Origin: Syngnathus acus
Taxonomy: Eukaryota > Chordata > Actinopteri > Syngnathiformes > Syngnathidae
Direction of reading: 5' to 3'
Assembly (NCBI RefSeq): GCF_901709675.1
Contig: NC_051100.1
Coordinates: 3,596,001 to 3,660,000 of the forward strand
DNA length: 64,000 nucleotides
Part shown: piece by piece, positions 48,117-59,084 of the stretch
How the letters are laid out: every line of letters starts with the position of its first letter
Numbering within the stretch: the stretch's first letter is position 1
Notes under the pieces: model-generated
The model's database searches: none
What the model was told of the DNA's origin: nothing
What the model saw: the letters and a program-made list of their open reading frames with translations, nothing else
Position numbers and translations under genes: made by a program

Positions 48117-51100
48117 TTAGAGGATGAGCCTTTTGGGAACCTCCCAGGTGAACTCGGGCCGACCGAAATGGCCATAAGTGGCGGTCTGCTGGTAGATGGG
48201 CCTCTTCAGCTGAAGCTCCCTGCAGAGAAATCATTCGAGGCATTACAGGAAAGTTCAATTGAATTATCATTGCCATTTTTTTAATGTTGACTGGCTTGAA
48301 TTATGATTTGAACCCTTTTGCTTGTATGAATAATATTTTTCAGTGATGATTCCCAGGAAGCAATGAGACAAAGCTTTTTGTGAACCAATAGGAATTCAGC
48401 AGCCATGTGACAGAGAACGCACACAAAGAAGTTAAGTAACACATAAAAGCGCTCTACTTTATCACATTGTCCATTGCTGCTTTTTTTCCTCCTGCCTTAA
48501 AGGCTTCATTCTTGATTAATCCTTTCCTCGCTTTGTGTTTCTCTTCTCCGCAGAAACAAACTCAATGGACTCAAAGTTTTGGCTGGGAGGTCTAATCCTA
48601 TTTTCTCTGATCAGAGTGGGTAAGAACAGAACTTGCTAAACATCCATAGTTGCCTATTCTCGTTTTACGACTACTATGTATATTTTCCATGTAATAACTC
48701 AGGAATATTTACTGTTTTTGCTCAGCATGTGGCGGACAAGTTACCAGAAATGACATTACCATTGTTACCACTGGCAAGAGTGGTAACCTGGTTGGCAACA
48801 TGATAGTCCCGCTCCTGCTGTTGTCTTCTACCATCTTTGTGGCTGTTGCTGATGTGCAGCCATGTTCTCTTGGAACCATTCCTATAATTCTTCATTAATA
48901 AACAATACATTGCTGCTATTTTCTGTAATGCTTCTTGGATAGTAGGGGAGATGCCAAGAAAAACTGACACGTGATTGCAATCGAACCCAACTAAGCACTG
49001 TTGGTTGAACGGGATTCAATACAACATTGTGAAGACGTGTTCACTTCACAATGTTTGGTAAACCAATTTATATTTAAAATATCTATTACATGTATATATT
49101 TTTGTATTTTACTTTCTTCGATTACTGCCATGTAATTTCAAATTTGCATAACATGTTATTTAAATGAAAAATAGTTTGTATCTACATATGCCAAACAAAG
49201 TGTAATTTAGTCTTTATATGAACAACACACTGTGTACTGTTAGCGCCCTCTGGTGGCACCCATAAGTAATTTAATCTTTATATGAACAATACACTGTGTA
49301 CTGTTGGCGCCCTCTGGTGGCACCCATGATCATGACGATACCTTTACTGTACTCAGTTCACTTACCTGACGATGACTCCTGGCCTCAGGTCGAAGTTCTT
49401 GTTGACGATGTGCAGCAGTTCCGACTCGCTTTTACTGGACGAGCCGTACGTGAACAACGAGATGGACAGAGGGTGAGCCACACCGATGGCGTAGGACACC
49501 TGGAGGACATGCGCGAAAAGCCAATGTCTAAAACAAAAGTCGGCCATTTTGGGTTTGACGCGCCCCATTCTGGACAGGTAATCACTTCTTGTTTGTGTTT
49601 AGGACAGGTGATGCCTGCTGGAATTATAAAAATAAAAAAAGAGGCCCGAGAGGCACTTTCGGTGAGCATCATGAAATTTGATACAGCCACTAGGGCTATT
49701 TCCAGGGGTCCTAAAAAGGACACCAGAACTGCCTGTTATAATTTGACTTCCATGAACATAATTTAGGACTGGCACCCACCTGCACCAAGACCCTCCTGCA
49801 CAGCTTGGCCTTGACCAGAGATTTGGCCACCCAGCGGGCGGCGTAGGCGGCCGAGCGGTCCACTTTGGAGAAGTCCTTGCCGGAGAAGGCGCCGCCCCCG
49901 TGAGCCCCCCAACCACCGTATGTGTCCACAATGATCTTGCGGCCCGTGACGCCGGCGTCCCCCTGAAGAAGCAAAAAGAGTCAACTCGGTGATGGCGCTT
50001 GGTCCAGGTCTCGAGGGGGGTCACCTGAGGACCCCCGATGACGAAGCGGCCGCTGGGCTGCAGGTGATAGATGGTGTTGGCGTCCAAGTACTTGGCGGGG
50101 ACCACCGCGTTGATCACCTGAGGAGAAACTGACTATTAGGTACACCTGCACCATCCACAGCACATGAGAAACCTTCACCCGACCTTCTCTTTGAGGACTT
50201 TCTTCTGCTCCTCCAGAGAGATGAAGTCGTCGTGTTGCACCGAGATGACAATGGTGTGGACCCTCTTGGGGATCACGGCGCCATCTTTCTGCTCGTAATG
50301 CACCGTCACCTGCGGGATGAACAACAAAGGTGAGCTCATCTCCACTTCTTGTTCCAAACAAACTCATTCAGGAATCTGTTTGTCACTTTTATGAAACTGA
50401 CCTGTCCCCATTAGCCCTAAAAACATAAGGATAAACATGAACCCAATAAATAATAATAATAGAACCTGCGTTTTGGAGTCGGGACGCAACCATGGGATGG
50501 TGCCGCTGCGTCTGAGCTCGGCCATCTTGGAGTTGAGCTTATGGGCTAAAACGATGGTGAGCGGCATGCACTCCTCCGTCTCGTCCGTGGCGTAGCCGAA
50601 CATCAGACCCTTGAAAATACACAAAGCGAGTCGGATGATACATTTTGATGAAAAGATTTCTAGACTCCATATTGCAACATGCATGTCAGCGGTGTTAGTG
50701 AAGTCCCACCTGGTCGCCGGCGCCAATGTCCTCCTCTTTGCGGTCCACATGGACACCCTGAGCAATATCTGGACTCTGCTGCTCCAGAGCCACCAGGACG
50801 TTACACGTCTTGTAGTCGAAACCTGACAATGACGCAGCGCAGATGATTGAAATCAACTACAATTCAAATTATTTTTGGATCAACTCGTTATTGTATCGCT
50901 ATGAATCACCTTTATCGGAGTTATCATAGCCGATGTGTTTGATGGCGTCCCTCACCACCTTCTGGTAGTCCACGTTGGCACGGGACGTGATCTCGCCACA
51001 GAGCAGCACCATGCCCGTCTTGCACACCGTCTCTGCCCAACGCATTCAACAAGTACAGTCATTCTTGTTGCTGTTGTTTGAGGGCTAATAATTACCAGAA

Positions 51101-51359
51101 CATCTATAAGCTCATTTCTGTTAGCAGCTATATGGCGTTTTACATTATATGTTAGCGTTAAGCTCCTGGACTTTCCTGTTTCTTGGCAACAAAAAAATTA
51201 AGAAAAACATGTGTGTGTGTTTTGATCAATTTAAATCAAATAACTTAAAAAATTAAAAAAAAATGTATATAATAGCAAGGTGTGAGGAATGAAGCGCAAA
51301 ATAGCAGAAAATTATGACAACCATTTAAATGTATATAAATTTTAATAATAAAAAAAAAA

Positions 51360-51400
<41 letters not shown>

Positions 51401-52992
51401 AAAAGATCAGACTTGCACCCTTTGGATTGCGGTGATGTGACATCTGCTGAGCATTTAGCTACGACTTCACAAGGTCCATGGCCTTGTCATATTTAAAAAG
51501 CTCAAGAAATGCACTCTACGCAGTGACCCGTATTCCAGATGGAATTCAGGCCAGAGTGTTTCGAGGGCTCCAATTTACACACCACAAGCCACTTTGGCAT
51601 CGGGGTCCTGCTTGAGGTGCGCATCCAGAACGGCGTCGCTGATCTGGTCGCAGATTTTGTCTGAGGGAAGAAAACACATCGATAAGGGATAAGGAAGTGT
51701 CAGGTCAGACGGTTCATCAGAAGTCAACCTATTTTCTGCTGCTGGAGAACTTCAGATAAAAAAGGAAACAATCAGTGTCCTATTCATCTCGTGCACACAC
51801 ATGATGAAGCAATCCCACTCAGAGGTTACATCAGAAACATCATATTATAAATATTATATATAAATGTGTATTTGCAATGCATAGTAATAGCTTGTTAAGT
51901 GGATCAATGTGTTTACCCCAACTGAAGCCAAAAAAGAAAAATATTTTGCGGCAGGAGTTAAAGGTTACATAATGTGCGCGCGTCTGTGAAGCGGGTCAAG
52001 GTGTTATTCCGCTTGTGTTTACTGATTATGGATGTAGCAACGTGGACTTTGACAGGATTATGACACATTGACAGGAGGAGGAGGTGCAAGTAGGTGGGTA
52101 CAATGGCATAACCATTTGACATTATCTTTTGACGTATTAAGACGATCCTTGAAGTTTTCCAAACTTGTGGTTTGTGATTGTCACTGAAAAGTGTAGGCTT
52201 TTTTTTTTTTTTGAAAGAGAATTATTTTGCAAAAAGTCTAGTTTAATAAAAAGATATTTAGATTTTTATGACAATATAGGAGTAATTTAGTAAGTTTTTT
52301 TTTTCTTAAATCTGAGAGCTACTTGTCATTTTGTCCATTTTAATTTGAGCTGACTTTAGGTGAGGAGCGGGGTACACCATGGACAGGTCGCCAGTCAATC
52401 GCAAGGCATATTTTCAGTGAATCTAATAGTCATGTTTTTATCGGCGCTTAACATGTTGTCTGACCAATAACAGATTTCTTTTTAGGCCGGTGCCGATTCC
52501 AATATTTGGTACAATCGATTGAGCTCATTAAGTATTTTTTTTTTTTTTGGGCTATGTTTGATTGTTATTACAAGTTGGCTTATGTTGTAATGTGTTGAGA
52601 GTAAAAAAAAAAAAGCAGATTTTCTTTGGGTGTTGTTGCCGATTTTACATGAGCAAATATCGGCTGATAATTTGGCCGGTTGATTAATCGGTCAAGCACT
52701 ACTGAAAATCTTTTTTCAAGTTGCTCACTTTTCATGGAACTTACCCCCCCCCACCCCCTGCTTGCACACTAGCTCCCCCCGACGCCCCCACCAGCGTGGT
52801 CCATCCGAGCGAGCCTCAAACACATGCGCTATGAATGGGATGCCGAGCATGCCTACCTCGGGAATAGAAAGGAAGTTTTAAAAATAAAAACCTTTTCAGG
52901 ATGCCGTGTGAAATGCAAAGCTCACCTGGATGTCCCTCTCCCACAGACTCCGACGTGAACATAAACGAGCCGTCCTCCGGCAGATCACCCAT
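48117..52992 (-). CDS. mat1a: S-adenosylmethionine synthase, MAT1A type
   Basis: Ten coding exons on the minus strand: 52992-52926, 51660-51583, 51032-50910, 50822-50710, 50609-50466, 50309-50184, 50117-50025, 49962-49780, 49499-49366 and 48219-48117, giving 387 residues. Internal exon sizes (78, 123, 113, 144, 183 and 134 nt) match vertebrate MAT genes. It makes S-adenosylmethionine from methionine and ATP in the cytosol. Signatures seen: [20 protein letters not shown] (N-terminal ATP/methionine site), [18 protein letters not shown], and the P-loop-like [31 protein letters not shown] and GDAGVTGRK read like MAT1A rather than MAT2A, and MAT1A is near PRXL2A in human too. The start is the ATG at 52,992; the frame is open upstream but has no ATG. 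Fish have several mat paralogues, so the symbol is likely, not certain. Confidence 0.92.
48565..48898 (+). CDS. Candidate small secreted or membrane-anchored peptide gene nested in mat1a
   Basis: Two exons, 48565-48619 and 48726-48898, join across a consensus donor (GTG-G/GTAAGA) and acceptor (TTGCTCAG) into a 75-residue frame. Exon 1 starts [18 protein letters not shown], a good signal peptide, and is preceded by a strong acceptor (CTTCTCCGCAG at 48,543-48,553), implying an upstream non-coding exon. After the likely cleavage near ACG/GQ, about 18-20 polar residues follow ([16 protein letters not shown]). Then comes a hydrophobic segment ([17 protein letters not shown]) and a short tail, [12 protein letters not shown]. 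This fits either a GPI-anchored mini-protein of the CD52/CD24 plan or a tiny type I membrane protein. AATAAA (48,897-48,902) overlaps the stop codon. It lies antisense inside the last mat1a intron. No homologue is recognised; expression is unproven. Confidence 0.5.
49241..49259 (-). promoter_or_regulatory. CTCF-like motif, first of a tandem pair
   Basis: TAGCGCCCTCTGGTGGCAC on the plus strand is nearly the inverse complement of the CTCF consensus TGGCCACCAGGGGGCGCTA. The site therefore points left. Confidence 0.5.
49305..49323 (-). promoter_or_regulatory. CTCF-like motif, second of a tandem pair
   Basis: TGGCGCCCTCTGGTGGCAC is the second copy, 64 bases on, in the same orientation. Confidence 0.5.
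51361..51394. repeat. (AT)n microsatellite
   Basis: An alternating TA run in mat1a intron 2, between A-rich stretches. Confidence 0.9.
52350..52410 (+). repeat. Fragment of the common teleost interspersed repeat
   Basis: GGGGTACACCATGGACAGGT followed by CGCCAGTCAATCGCAAGGC matches the style of the repeat family also seen at 2,496-2,720 (the part that would lie just upstream of it). In mat1a intron 1. Confidence 0.55.
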
Positions 52993-53212
52993 TTTGCGTT
53001 TTTTGCTTACGGGGGGCAGCTTTGGGCAGTGTGTGTGTTGGGGTAGGGGGGTGGCTTTGGAAAGGATTTCCTCAGTTCCCACAGGCGATCAGTCCTGGTC
53101 TTTGACAAGTTTATATTCCCACTGCCGCTAGTTGTCTTTTTTCTAGAGGAGAGCGAGGCAGCCAACACAAGTTCTGGGCTCCTAAAAAACTCCACGTCCG
53201 AGCCCACATGGT

Positions 53213-53222
53213 CCTTTATATA
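53213..53222 (-). promoter_or_regulatory. mat1a: TATA box of mat1a
   Basis: On the minus strand the sequence reads TATATAAAGG. It sits about 225 bases upstream of the mat1a ATG, placing a start site near 53,185-53,190 and a 5' UTR of roughly 195 bases in the same exon. A TATA promoter fits a tissue-restricted gene such as mat1a better than a housekeeping one. Confidence 0.6.
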
Positions 53223-53456
53223 GATACATGGGCTAACACACACACATGCGTGTGTCATGTGAATCCGTGGGATAGTCCATTCCAGGAGAAGGGGGGTGGT
53301 GGTGTCGGATGGGAGGGCTCAAGTGCTCGCGGTAACGGTACATTAACCCCTCGTGGGCCTCAAGATGCTATGCTGAGAGCAAACAAAATATCAGAATACA
53401 CATTTTCATCCATGAGGATGAAAATCAAGGAATGGAGTGAAGTGAAAAGATGCTTA

Positions 53457-53989
53457 CAGTTGATATAAAAAGTCTACACACCCCTGTTCAAATGCCAGGT
53501 TTTTCTGATGTCAAAAAATCACTTGAATTTCATTGATCTTTTCTTAAACCTCTTCTTCTGATCATATTGAATATACTGTATTTGATTTCATTAGAGCAGT
53601 AATTATAACAGTTAATTATTAAGTATAAAAGACAACAACATTAAAAGGAGTTACACCAAAAAAAAAAATCTATATTTCTACCTTCAGTACAGCATCGATT
53701 ACATTACACAGAAGCACTAATTGAGTTACAAGAAGACATTCACCTGTTTTTCTCGACGCTTGCCTCCACGCGTGTCCTGCCCGAGGCTCTGTTCTGCTCT
53801 CTACACACTCGGGACCATTTCCTCATCATCACATCTTTGCCCTGGTGATATCTTCTCAAAAAAATAACAAATGGATAGCCTATGCACGTAAATAATAAGA
53901 AACAATGTGTATTCTTTTTTCCTTCTAGAACAACAGTAATGATGTATTTAATTTGAACATGGGTGTGTAGACTTTTGTTATATGCACTG
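53457..53989. mobile_element. Tc1-like non-autonomous transposon with inverted ends
   Basis: The left end (CAGTTGATATAAAAAGTC, then TACACACCCCTGTTCAAAT) and right end (ATTTGAACATGGGTGTGTAG, then ACTTTTGTTATATGCACTG) are imperfect inverse complements over about 38 bases, flanked by TA. No transposase frame is present. It lies about 235 bases upstream of the mat1a TATA box. Confidence 0.68.
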
Positions 53990-55298
53990 TAAACTAGTCT
54001 TGTGTATCTTATGTGACATTGCTACTTCTCCCTTTTCGAACTGGATGAAACCAGAGAAGACTTGAACGGTACCAAATTTACAGTACATAAATACGTTACA
54101 TAACGGTACAGCCTGTTAAAAACGTAACAGGCGATCCGCCTCTTATTTATCTTGGATGGCGATTGGGGTAAAAAAACTCTGGACGACCCAAGTGTTGCTC
54201 GGCTGTTTGTTAATGACTGACCACGAATGAGCTTATTTTCCTTTTTTCCTGACAAGCTCGTTCTGGTTCTGGTTAAAGATAAGTGCTATCTCCTGACTGC
54301 CCTACATTTACAATAAATGCTGCATTGCTGATATCCATGCCGGACACAATATTAGGTACATCCGCACAGTTCAATATGAAGTGCAAAATGACGGTACTGC
54401 GTAATAATGCTATCAAGGTTAACTTTACAATAGTTACTTTTTTTTCCTGATTGGCTCGGAGAAGTCACATGGTTCTTCTGCCATTTTGACTAACGTTACC
54501 AAATAAGGGCCCAACAAGGAGCTATTAAGCTGACTTGATATAGCAATGAAGAGAAATGATTTTAATTTAATGTGAAAATTCCCCATCAATTAGCATCATC
54601 TTGCTCTTTATGTTTGAATTAAACTATATGAATGGGTGAGGAGTAGGCGGCTTTATGAGTATGATTTGATCGAGTTGAAAGTCCAAAGAGAAGGTTGACG
54701 CACAAAGATGTGCTGGCGGGCCCCCCGAGGGACCGGCGACCTTTGTGTTACCTGAAATGACATTTTCAAACATTAAACTACTCTGTGGCAAACACTCACA
54801 CTGACTCGAGGAAAGCGTTAATGATACGGTAGCATAGTAGCATATTACTCAGACTTGCTATTTGACAGTAGCAGTTTTGAGAGAGAACCTGCTGCTTTTG
54901 TCCATCTTCAAATTTACTGTGTAATGATGTAAATTGAGGCTAAAAAAAAACATTGATGCTAAATGTCAGCAAGTATTTTATTTTTCTAGTTTTCATGAAG
55001 TAAAAAAAAAAAAAAATCCAATGCATTTTTTTGCAAAATTGATTAAATTAGAGCAACTAATTCGGTTTGTATATATATTTTTCTATTTATTTGCAAAATT
55101 ATTTATAATATACAAAAATTCTTAAATTCTGGCCAAAAATACATTTCTACTTCATATTCAACCATTTAAAAAATATATCCTCCAAAATTGACATGACACA
55201 TTTGATCATTTTTAAAATAACACCAAATTTTAGCACAAAAAACTTGAGCATTTATGTGCTATAAATTTTAAGAGACATGGCACAAAAAGACAATATAT

Positions 55299-55365
55299 CA
55301 GAATCAGCTTTATTGGCCAATTTTGTGTATGCCAAACAAGGAATTTGACTCCGGTTGATCTCAGC
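55299..55365 (+). repeat. Common teleost dispersed repeat fragment
   Basis: CAGAATCAGCTTTATTGGCC followed by ATGCCAAACAAGGAATTTGA is a phrase I recognise as widely dispersed in teleost genomes. Class not assigned. Confidence 0.55.
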
Positions 55366-56013
55366 GTCTTTACAACATTTAAGTAATTAACATTCAGGAG
55401 ATTAACATTTAAGTGGCAAGAACAGGATATTATTGATATCTCTGAGGCTCTATCTATCCTACATTTGATCAAAACACTCCTTAAATATCTTACCAAATAA
55501 TTCAAAGAGATGTCATTTAATAAATATAACCAACGTTTGAGAGCTTGGCCTTTTCTGTGCTCAATCCTGAAAAAGTGTCAGAGTGACACCAAAGCGTAGG
55601 CAGCCATTTAACACCTCTTTGTGGTCGTCAGGGTTGCCGTATCATTTGGGGAGATTTTGACTTTAACACACTGGATGAGATAAAACTCCTCCAGGCTGTA
55701 AAATCATGTTTGTTTTTCCTCTTCAAGGGTTCAAGGACACACCGTTAAAAGCCCCCAACGTTCATGTGGCCTGCAGCCAGTTTCATGTTGACAGTGTTAC
55801 CTGTGAGTTTCAATTTTTATGTTGAGAAAATTACTTTTGTAACACAATCTGACTGAATCTTTTCTTGACGTCTAAACATAGTAAATAGGACATTTGATTT
55901 GGGTTCAATTGAGCCACGGCGCATTAGTGTACTAACTCCATTTTTGAGTCTAGTGCAGAAATGAATAATGAAAATGTATGTAACCTATTTTTCGAGTTTG
56001 GTCCTGTGGCAAG

Positions 56014-56178
56014 CTGAGCCGTGATTGGTCCCCAGCAACTGTGATGTCATTTTCATTCGACCACAAGTGGCAAAATGGCCGCCCAGGTGGATAAAAAATT
56101 TTCTGCTTAATTAATTTCCCACAAATGCAATGTTAATCAATACCGGTTTTGTGTTGACTTCCCTTTTAATGAAACGGG
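56014..56178 (+). repeat. Interspersed repeat, copy 2 of 2 in the window
   Basis: CTGAGCCGTGATTGGTC, GCAACTGTGATGTCATTTTC and CAAGTGGCAAAATGGCCG match the copy at 7,881-8,000. The following AT-rich part also resembles DNA after copy 1. Confidence 0.65.
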
Positions 56179-57687
56179 CAATTTAAATCTGGAATATGTG
56201 TATTAATGCACTTGATATTCCAACCTACTGAGAAAAAAACAACTTGGAAGTCGACCAATGTCACCAATGTTATCACAGAAATGAACGCCACGTCCACTTT
56301 TGATTGGCTTCATGATAGCACAGTCAAGGGAGGCCACCAATGGCGGCTCGGGAGGTGGGGTGCATCTCCTGCGCTCTGATTGGCTGCCTCCTCCCCCTCC
56401 CACCAGCAGTCAAATACTTTTGTGTGTGTGCCAATATGAGACTTCCAAAGTTGTGCAAAACACACGTTTGACTATTCTGAGCATATCGTAATATAGTATA
56501 TTAAGTTACATAACATTGCGCCCGATGTTTATTACGCTGCTGTCGCATGCACAAAGCAGAAGGAATGAGGGCAGCTGGTAAGTTGTCACCCTATATCCCA
56601 GCTTGCTTCCAGCCTATTTGGACCCAAAGCACATTCCTCTTGTGAAGCTTCTTCAGAACATCACTATGGGAAGCTCTTTGACCATCTATTGGAGAGCTTT
56701 CAAATGCATTAATCTTCATGCTCGTTATCCTCACTTGTAAGGCCATTTTGCACATTTATCGGATTTGGAAAAAAATACTTTGGGGGTGGGGGTAATGATG
56801 CAAAACTTTTTTTTTTTTAAAGAAAATACAGTATTGAATAATGGAAAACAGGTGATAGTCACTTTACTAACAAGTTCTAGAGTGGAGTCTATGGTTCAAC
56901 TTCAAAGTTATCTTCACTGCAAGCTGTTAAAAAAAAAAAAGTTATAAAATAGAGTATATAGCATCGCAGCCCTGAAAATACATATGATGACTTTACAATG
57001 ATGACTTTGATGATGTCACCATTCAATGCAACCTACCTAGAAGCTAGTTAAGAATTAAACAAACTGGTTTGCTCTACAAAATACTGTAGATTCGTGTTAC
57101 ATATGATGGAAATGATACTTCCACTTAGATATTGAATTTCTATTTAAAAAATTATTCTTACAATACATTAACTGCATAAAGTATATATCTCAATATTGGT
57201 GACGTATCTGCAGTACTGCTAGCATCCTGCAGGTGTCAGCATTGGACCGAATCAAGACGCTCGAAATTTTTCACTGACGTGCAAGTATTTTTTATATATT
57301 TTTTAAATGCTCCTTTTAGAGAAGCAACCCAACTAAAATAAAAATGATAATGTTTATTAATGTTAAAAAAAAATCATGTTTTAGGTCAATTCTTAAATGT
57401 GTTAGAAACAGCACCCGCCAGTGTTGGTGACCTAACGGCGGCGGTGCCTGGTATTGAGGGTTCAGCCTCACGGTGGCCTCATTTCACATCAGCCATTTCT
57501 TGAGGAATTCCTGTCATGTTGTGCTCACGTAAGAAAGGCTTTTCCACAGATCGGGCTCATTTCAGGGCTTAAACCGCAGATCCCCTGCTCATTAGTGGGC
57601 GACCACAGGCCGGTGAGTAACGTCTCGCTATGGAACATTTTTGTTGGAGACACCGTTGATGAAATGAAATATGTCATGTAGGTGGCC

Positions 57688-58754
57688 ATGGCGACGGTGA
57701 ACGCGATACTGAAGGTGGTCAGCTTGTTTGTGGCCGAGCTCATAAGCTCCGTCACGGACTGGTTCCAGACCTCGCCGACATGGGCTGACTTGCAGGTGCT
57801 GGAGGACACAGAGCTGAGGACCACTGGAGGTGGTAAGTGTGCAAATGTAGACTTTATGGATGGTGTGTGCATCAACCATCTCTAGTTTTTACATTTAATT
57901 TGGTGCATTGCTTACTATAGGGACCACAACATTAGGTTAAACGATAATACAAATTTAACAGTGGTCTTGGCTCTTTTAGTGCATGAGAGACACCGGGCCA
58001 GAAATCTGTGGGAGAAGAGCGGCGCGGTGGTCATGGTGGTCCGCCGGCCAGGATGATTGCTGTGCAGAGAGGTGTTATTGTGGAACTGTTTGTGGAACTG
58101 CCAACATTGAAAAGTGACGCTGTTATGATGATGCAGGAGGCTGCAGAGCTGTCCTCTCTCAAGTCCCAGCTGCAGGACCTGGAGGTGCCTCTCTTTGCTG
58201 TGGTCAAAGAGAATCTTGGCAAGGAGCTGGACTGTTTCAAGAAGTACTTCACCGGGAAAGTTTACGTGGATCAGATGGTCGGAAATTATAACAAAGAGGA
58301 AACCAGTGTTGCGCGGTGTAAGCTGTTAAGCTGCTTTTCTGTTTCCTCACAGAGAAATTTCTATGGGCCTCAAGAGCGCTGGATGTTTCTTTCCATGTTC
58401 CTGCGTATTGGAGTGTGGAGGAACCTGTGGAGGGCCTACCGCAGGGGCTTCAGAGGAAACCTAAGAGGAGAAGGACTGGTCCTGGGGGGAGTCTTTGTCA
58501 TTGGGCCTGGAGATCAGGTAGATGCCATGACCCATTTTAAAAAAGGACATTAAAATGTAACTTCAACTGTTAAGATGTTTTGGATTGAAATCAAATTTGA
58601 TTGGATTCATTTCTATTTTCTGATGCTATCTTCTTGTGTTGGTATTTTTCAGGGAATTCTGCTGGAGCATCGTGAGAAGGAGTTTGGGGATAAAGTCAAC
58701 ATGCTCGCTGTCCTCAGAACCACCCGCAAAATGCGAGATGACATGAAACGCTAG
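57688..58754 (+). CDS. selenou1: Selenoprotein U1 (peroxiredoxin-like 2A), copy 1, with in-frame UGA-Sec
   Basis: Five exons, 57688-57832, 57980-58071, 58137-58277, 58353-58517 and 58653-58754, encode 214 residues with UGA at 58,054-58,056 read as Sec74. The context RRPG-U-LLCRE aligns with RRPGCFLCREE of human PRXL2A, so a UxxC redox pair (Sec74, Cys77) is predicted in a thioredoxin-like fold. Conserved parts continue on both sides of the UGA: LWEKSGAVVMVVRRPG before it; ELSSLKSQLQDLEVPLFAVV, LVLGGVFVIGPGDQ and GILLEHREKEFGDKVNML after it. The start ATG at 57,688 sits in GCCATGG, a strong context, six bases after a likely acceptor, so an upstream non-coding exon is expected. The N-terminus (MATVNAILKVVSLFVAELIS) differs from copy 2. 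PRXL2A-type proteins are antioxidant redox regulators. The 3' UTR has a SECIS and an AATAAA at 59,011. Confidence 0.9.
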
Positions 58755-58883
58755 ACCTGACCCTATCGGGGTTTACGCGCAAGGTGGATCACCATGTCTG
58801 ATGATGTCATTATGAGATGTGTCAAAACGGCAACTTTGACAGTTTGCTGCCTCGTTGTTTCTGGTTTGCTGTTGTGGCCTTTA

Positions 58884-58926
58884 ATGATGATCTGACTCCA
58901 AACTCTTCTGAGGGAACAGCTCTGAT
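58884..58926 (+). promoter_or_regulatory. SECIS element of selenoprotein U copy 1
   Basis: The core has ATGA (58,884-58,887), an apical AAA (58,900-58,902) and TGAT (58,923-58,926). By hand folding, the stem between quartet and loop pairs as GAYCTG against CAGCTC, then UCC against GGG, with internal mismatches. It lies 130 bases after the stop codon, in the 3' UTR where a eukaryotic SECIS must be. Confidence 0.78.
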
Positions 58927-59084
58927 GTTTGTAAACAACCACACAGCCCGCCTGAAACTATGAGGAAGATCAAACCATTGAAGTCTTAGCTCTTAAACAC
59001 TTGATTAAAAAATAAATGGGTCAGTGACTAATACAAACGGAACCGTTTTTTTCCGGGTGGCATCCACTCTGCGAGCGATCAATC

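Larger units (their letters stand above)
49202..49327. repeat. 64-bp tandem duplication in mat1a intron 9
   Basis: A unit running from GTAATTTARTCTTTATATGA to GCGCCCTCTGGTGGCACCCA occurs twice in direct tandem with few differences. Each unit carries one CTCF-like motif. It ends about 40 bases from the exon 9 donor. Confidence 0.85.
53990..57680. other. Gap between mat1a and the first selenoprotein U gene
   Basis: No supported gene, and no DYDC1/DYDC2-like (Dpy-30 motif) exon, which would lie here in human. It contains a dispersed repeat at 55,299-55,365 and the second copy of the 7,881 repeat at 56,014-56,178. A short exon-like open stretch at 55,728-55,802 was not accepted. Confidence 0.5.

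Noticed and set aside
52993-53082. Upstream extension of mat1a starting MGTEEILSKAT
   Set aside because: That first codon is GTG, not ATG. The first ATG is at 52,992 in a good context, and the resulting length fits the family.
55728-55802. 75-base exon-like open stretch (FKDTPLKAPNVHVACSQ)
   Set aside because: The splice borders are plausible, but there is no partner exon and no family similarity.
58008-58553. A continuous frame through the copy 1 exons, seemingly a separate protein starting after the TGA
   Set aside because: It reads across two introns with good GT-AG borders. The conserved protein needs the spliced exons and the TGA as Sec.
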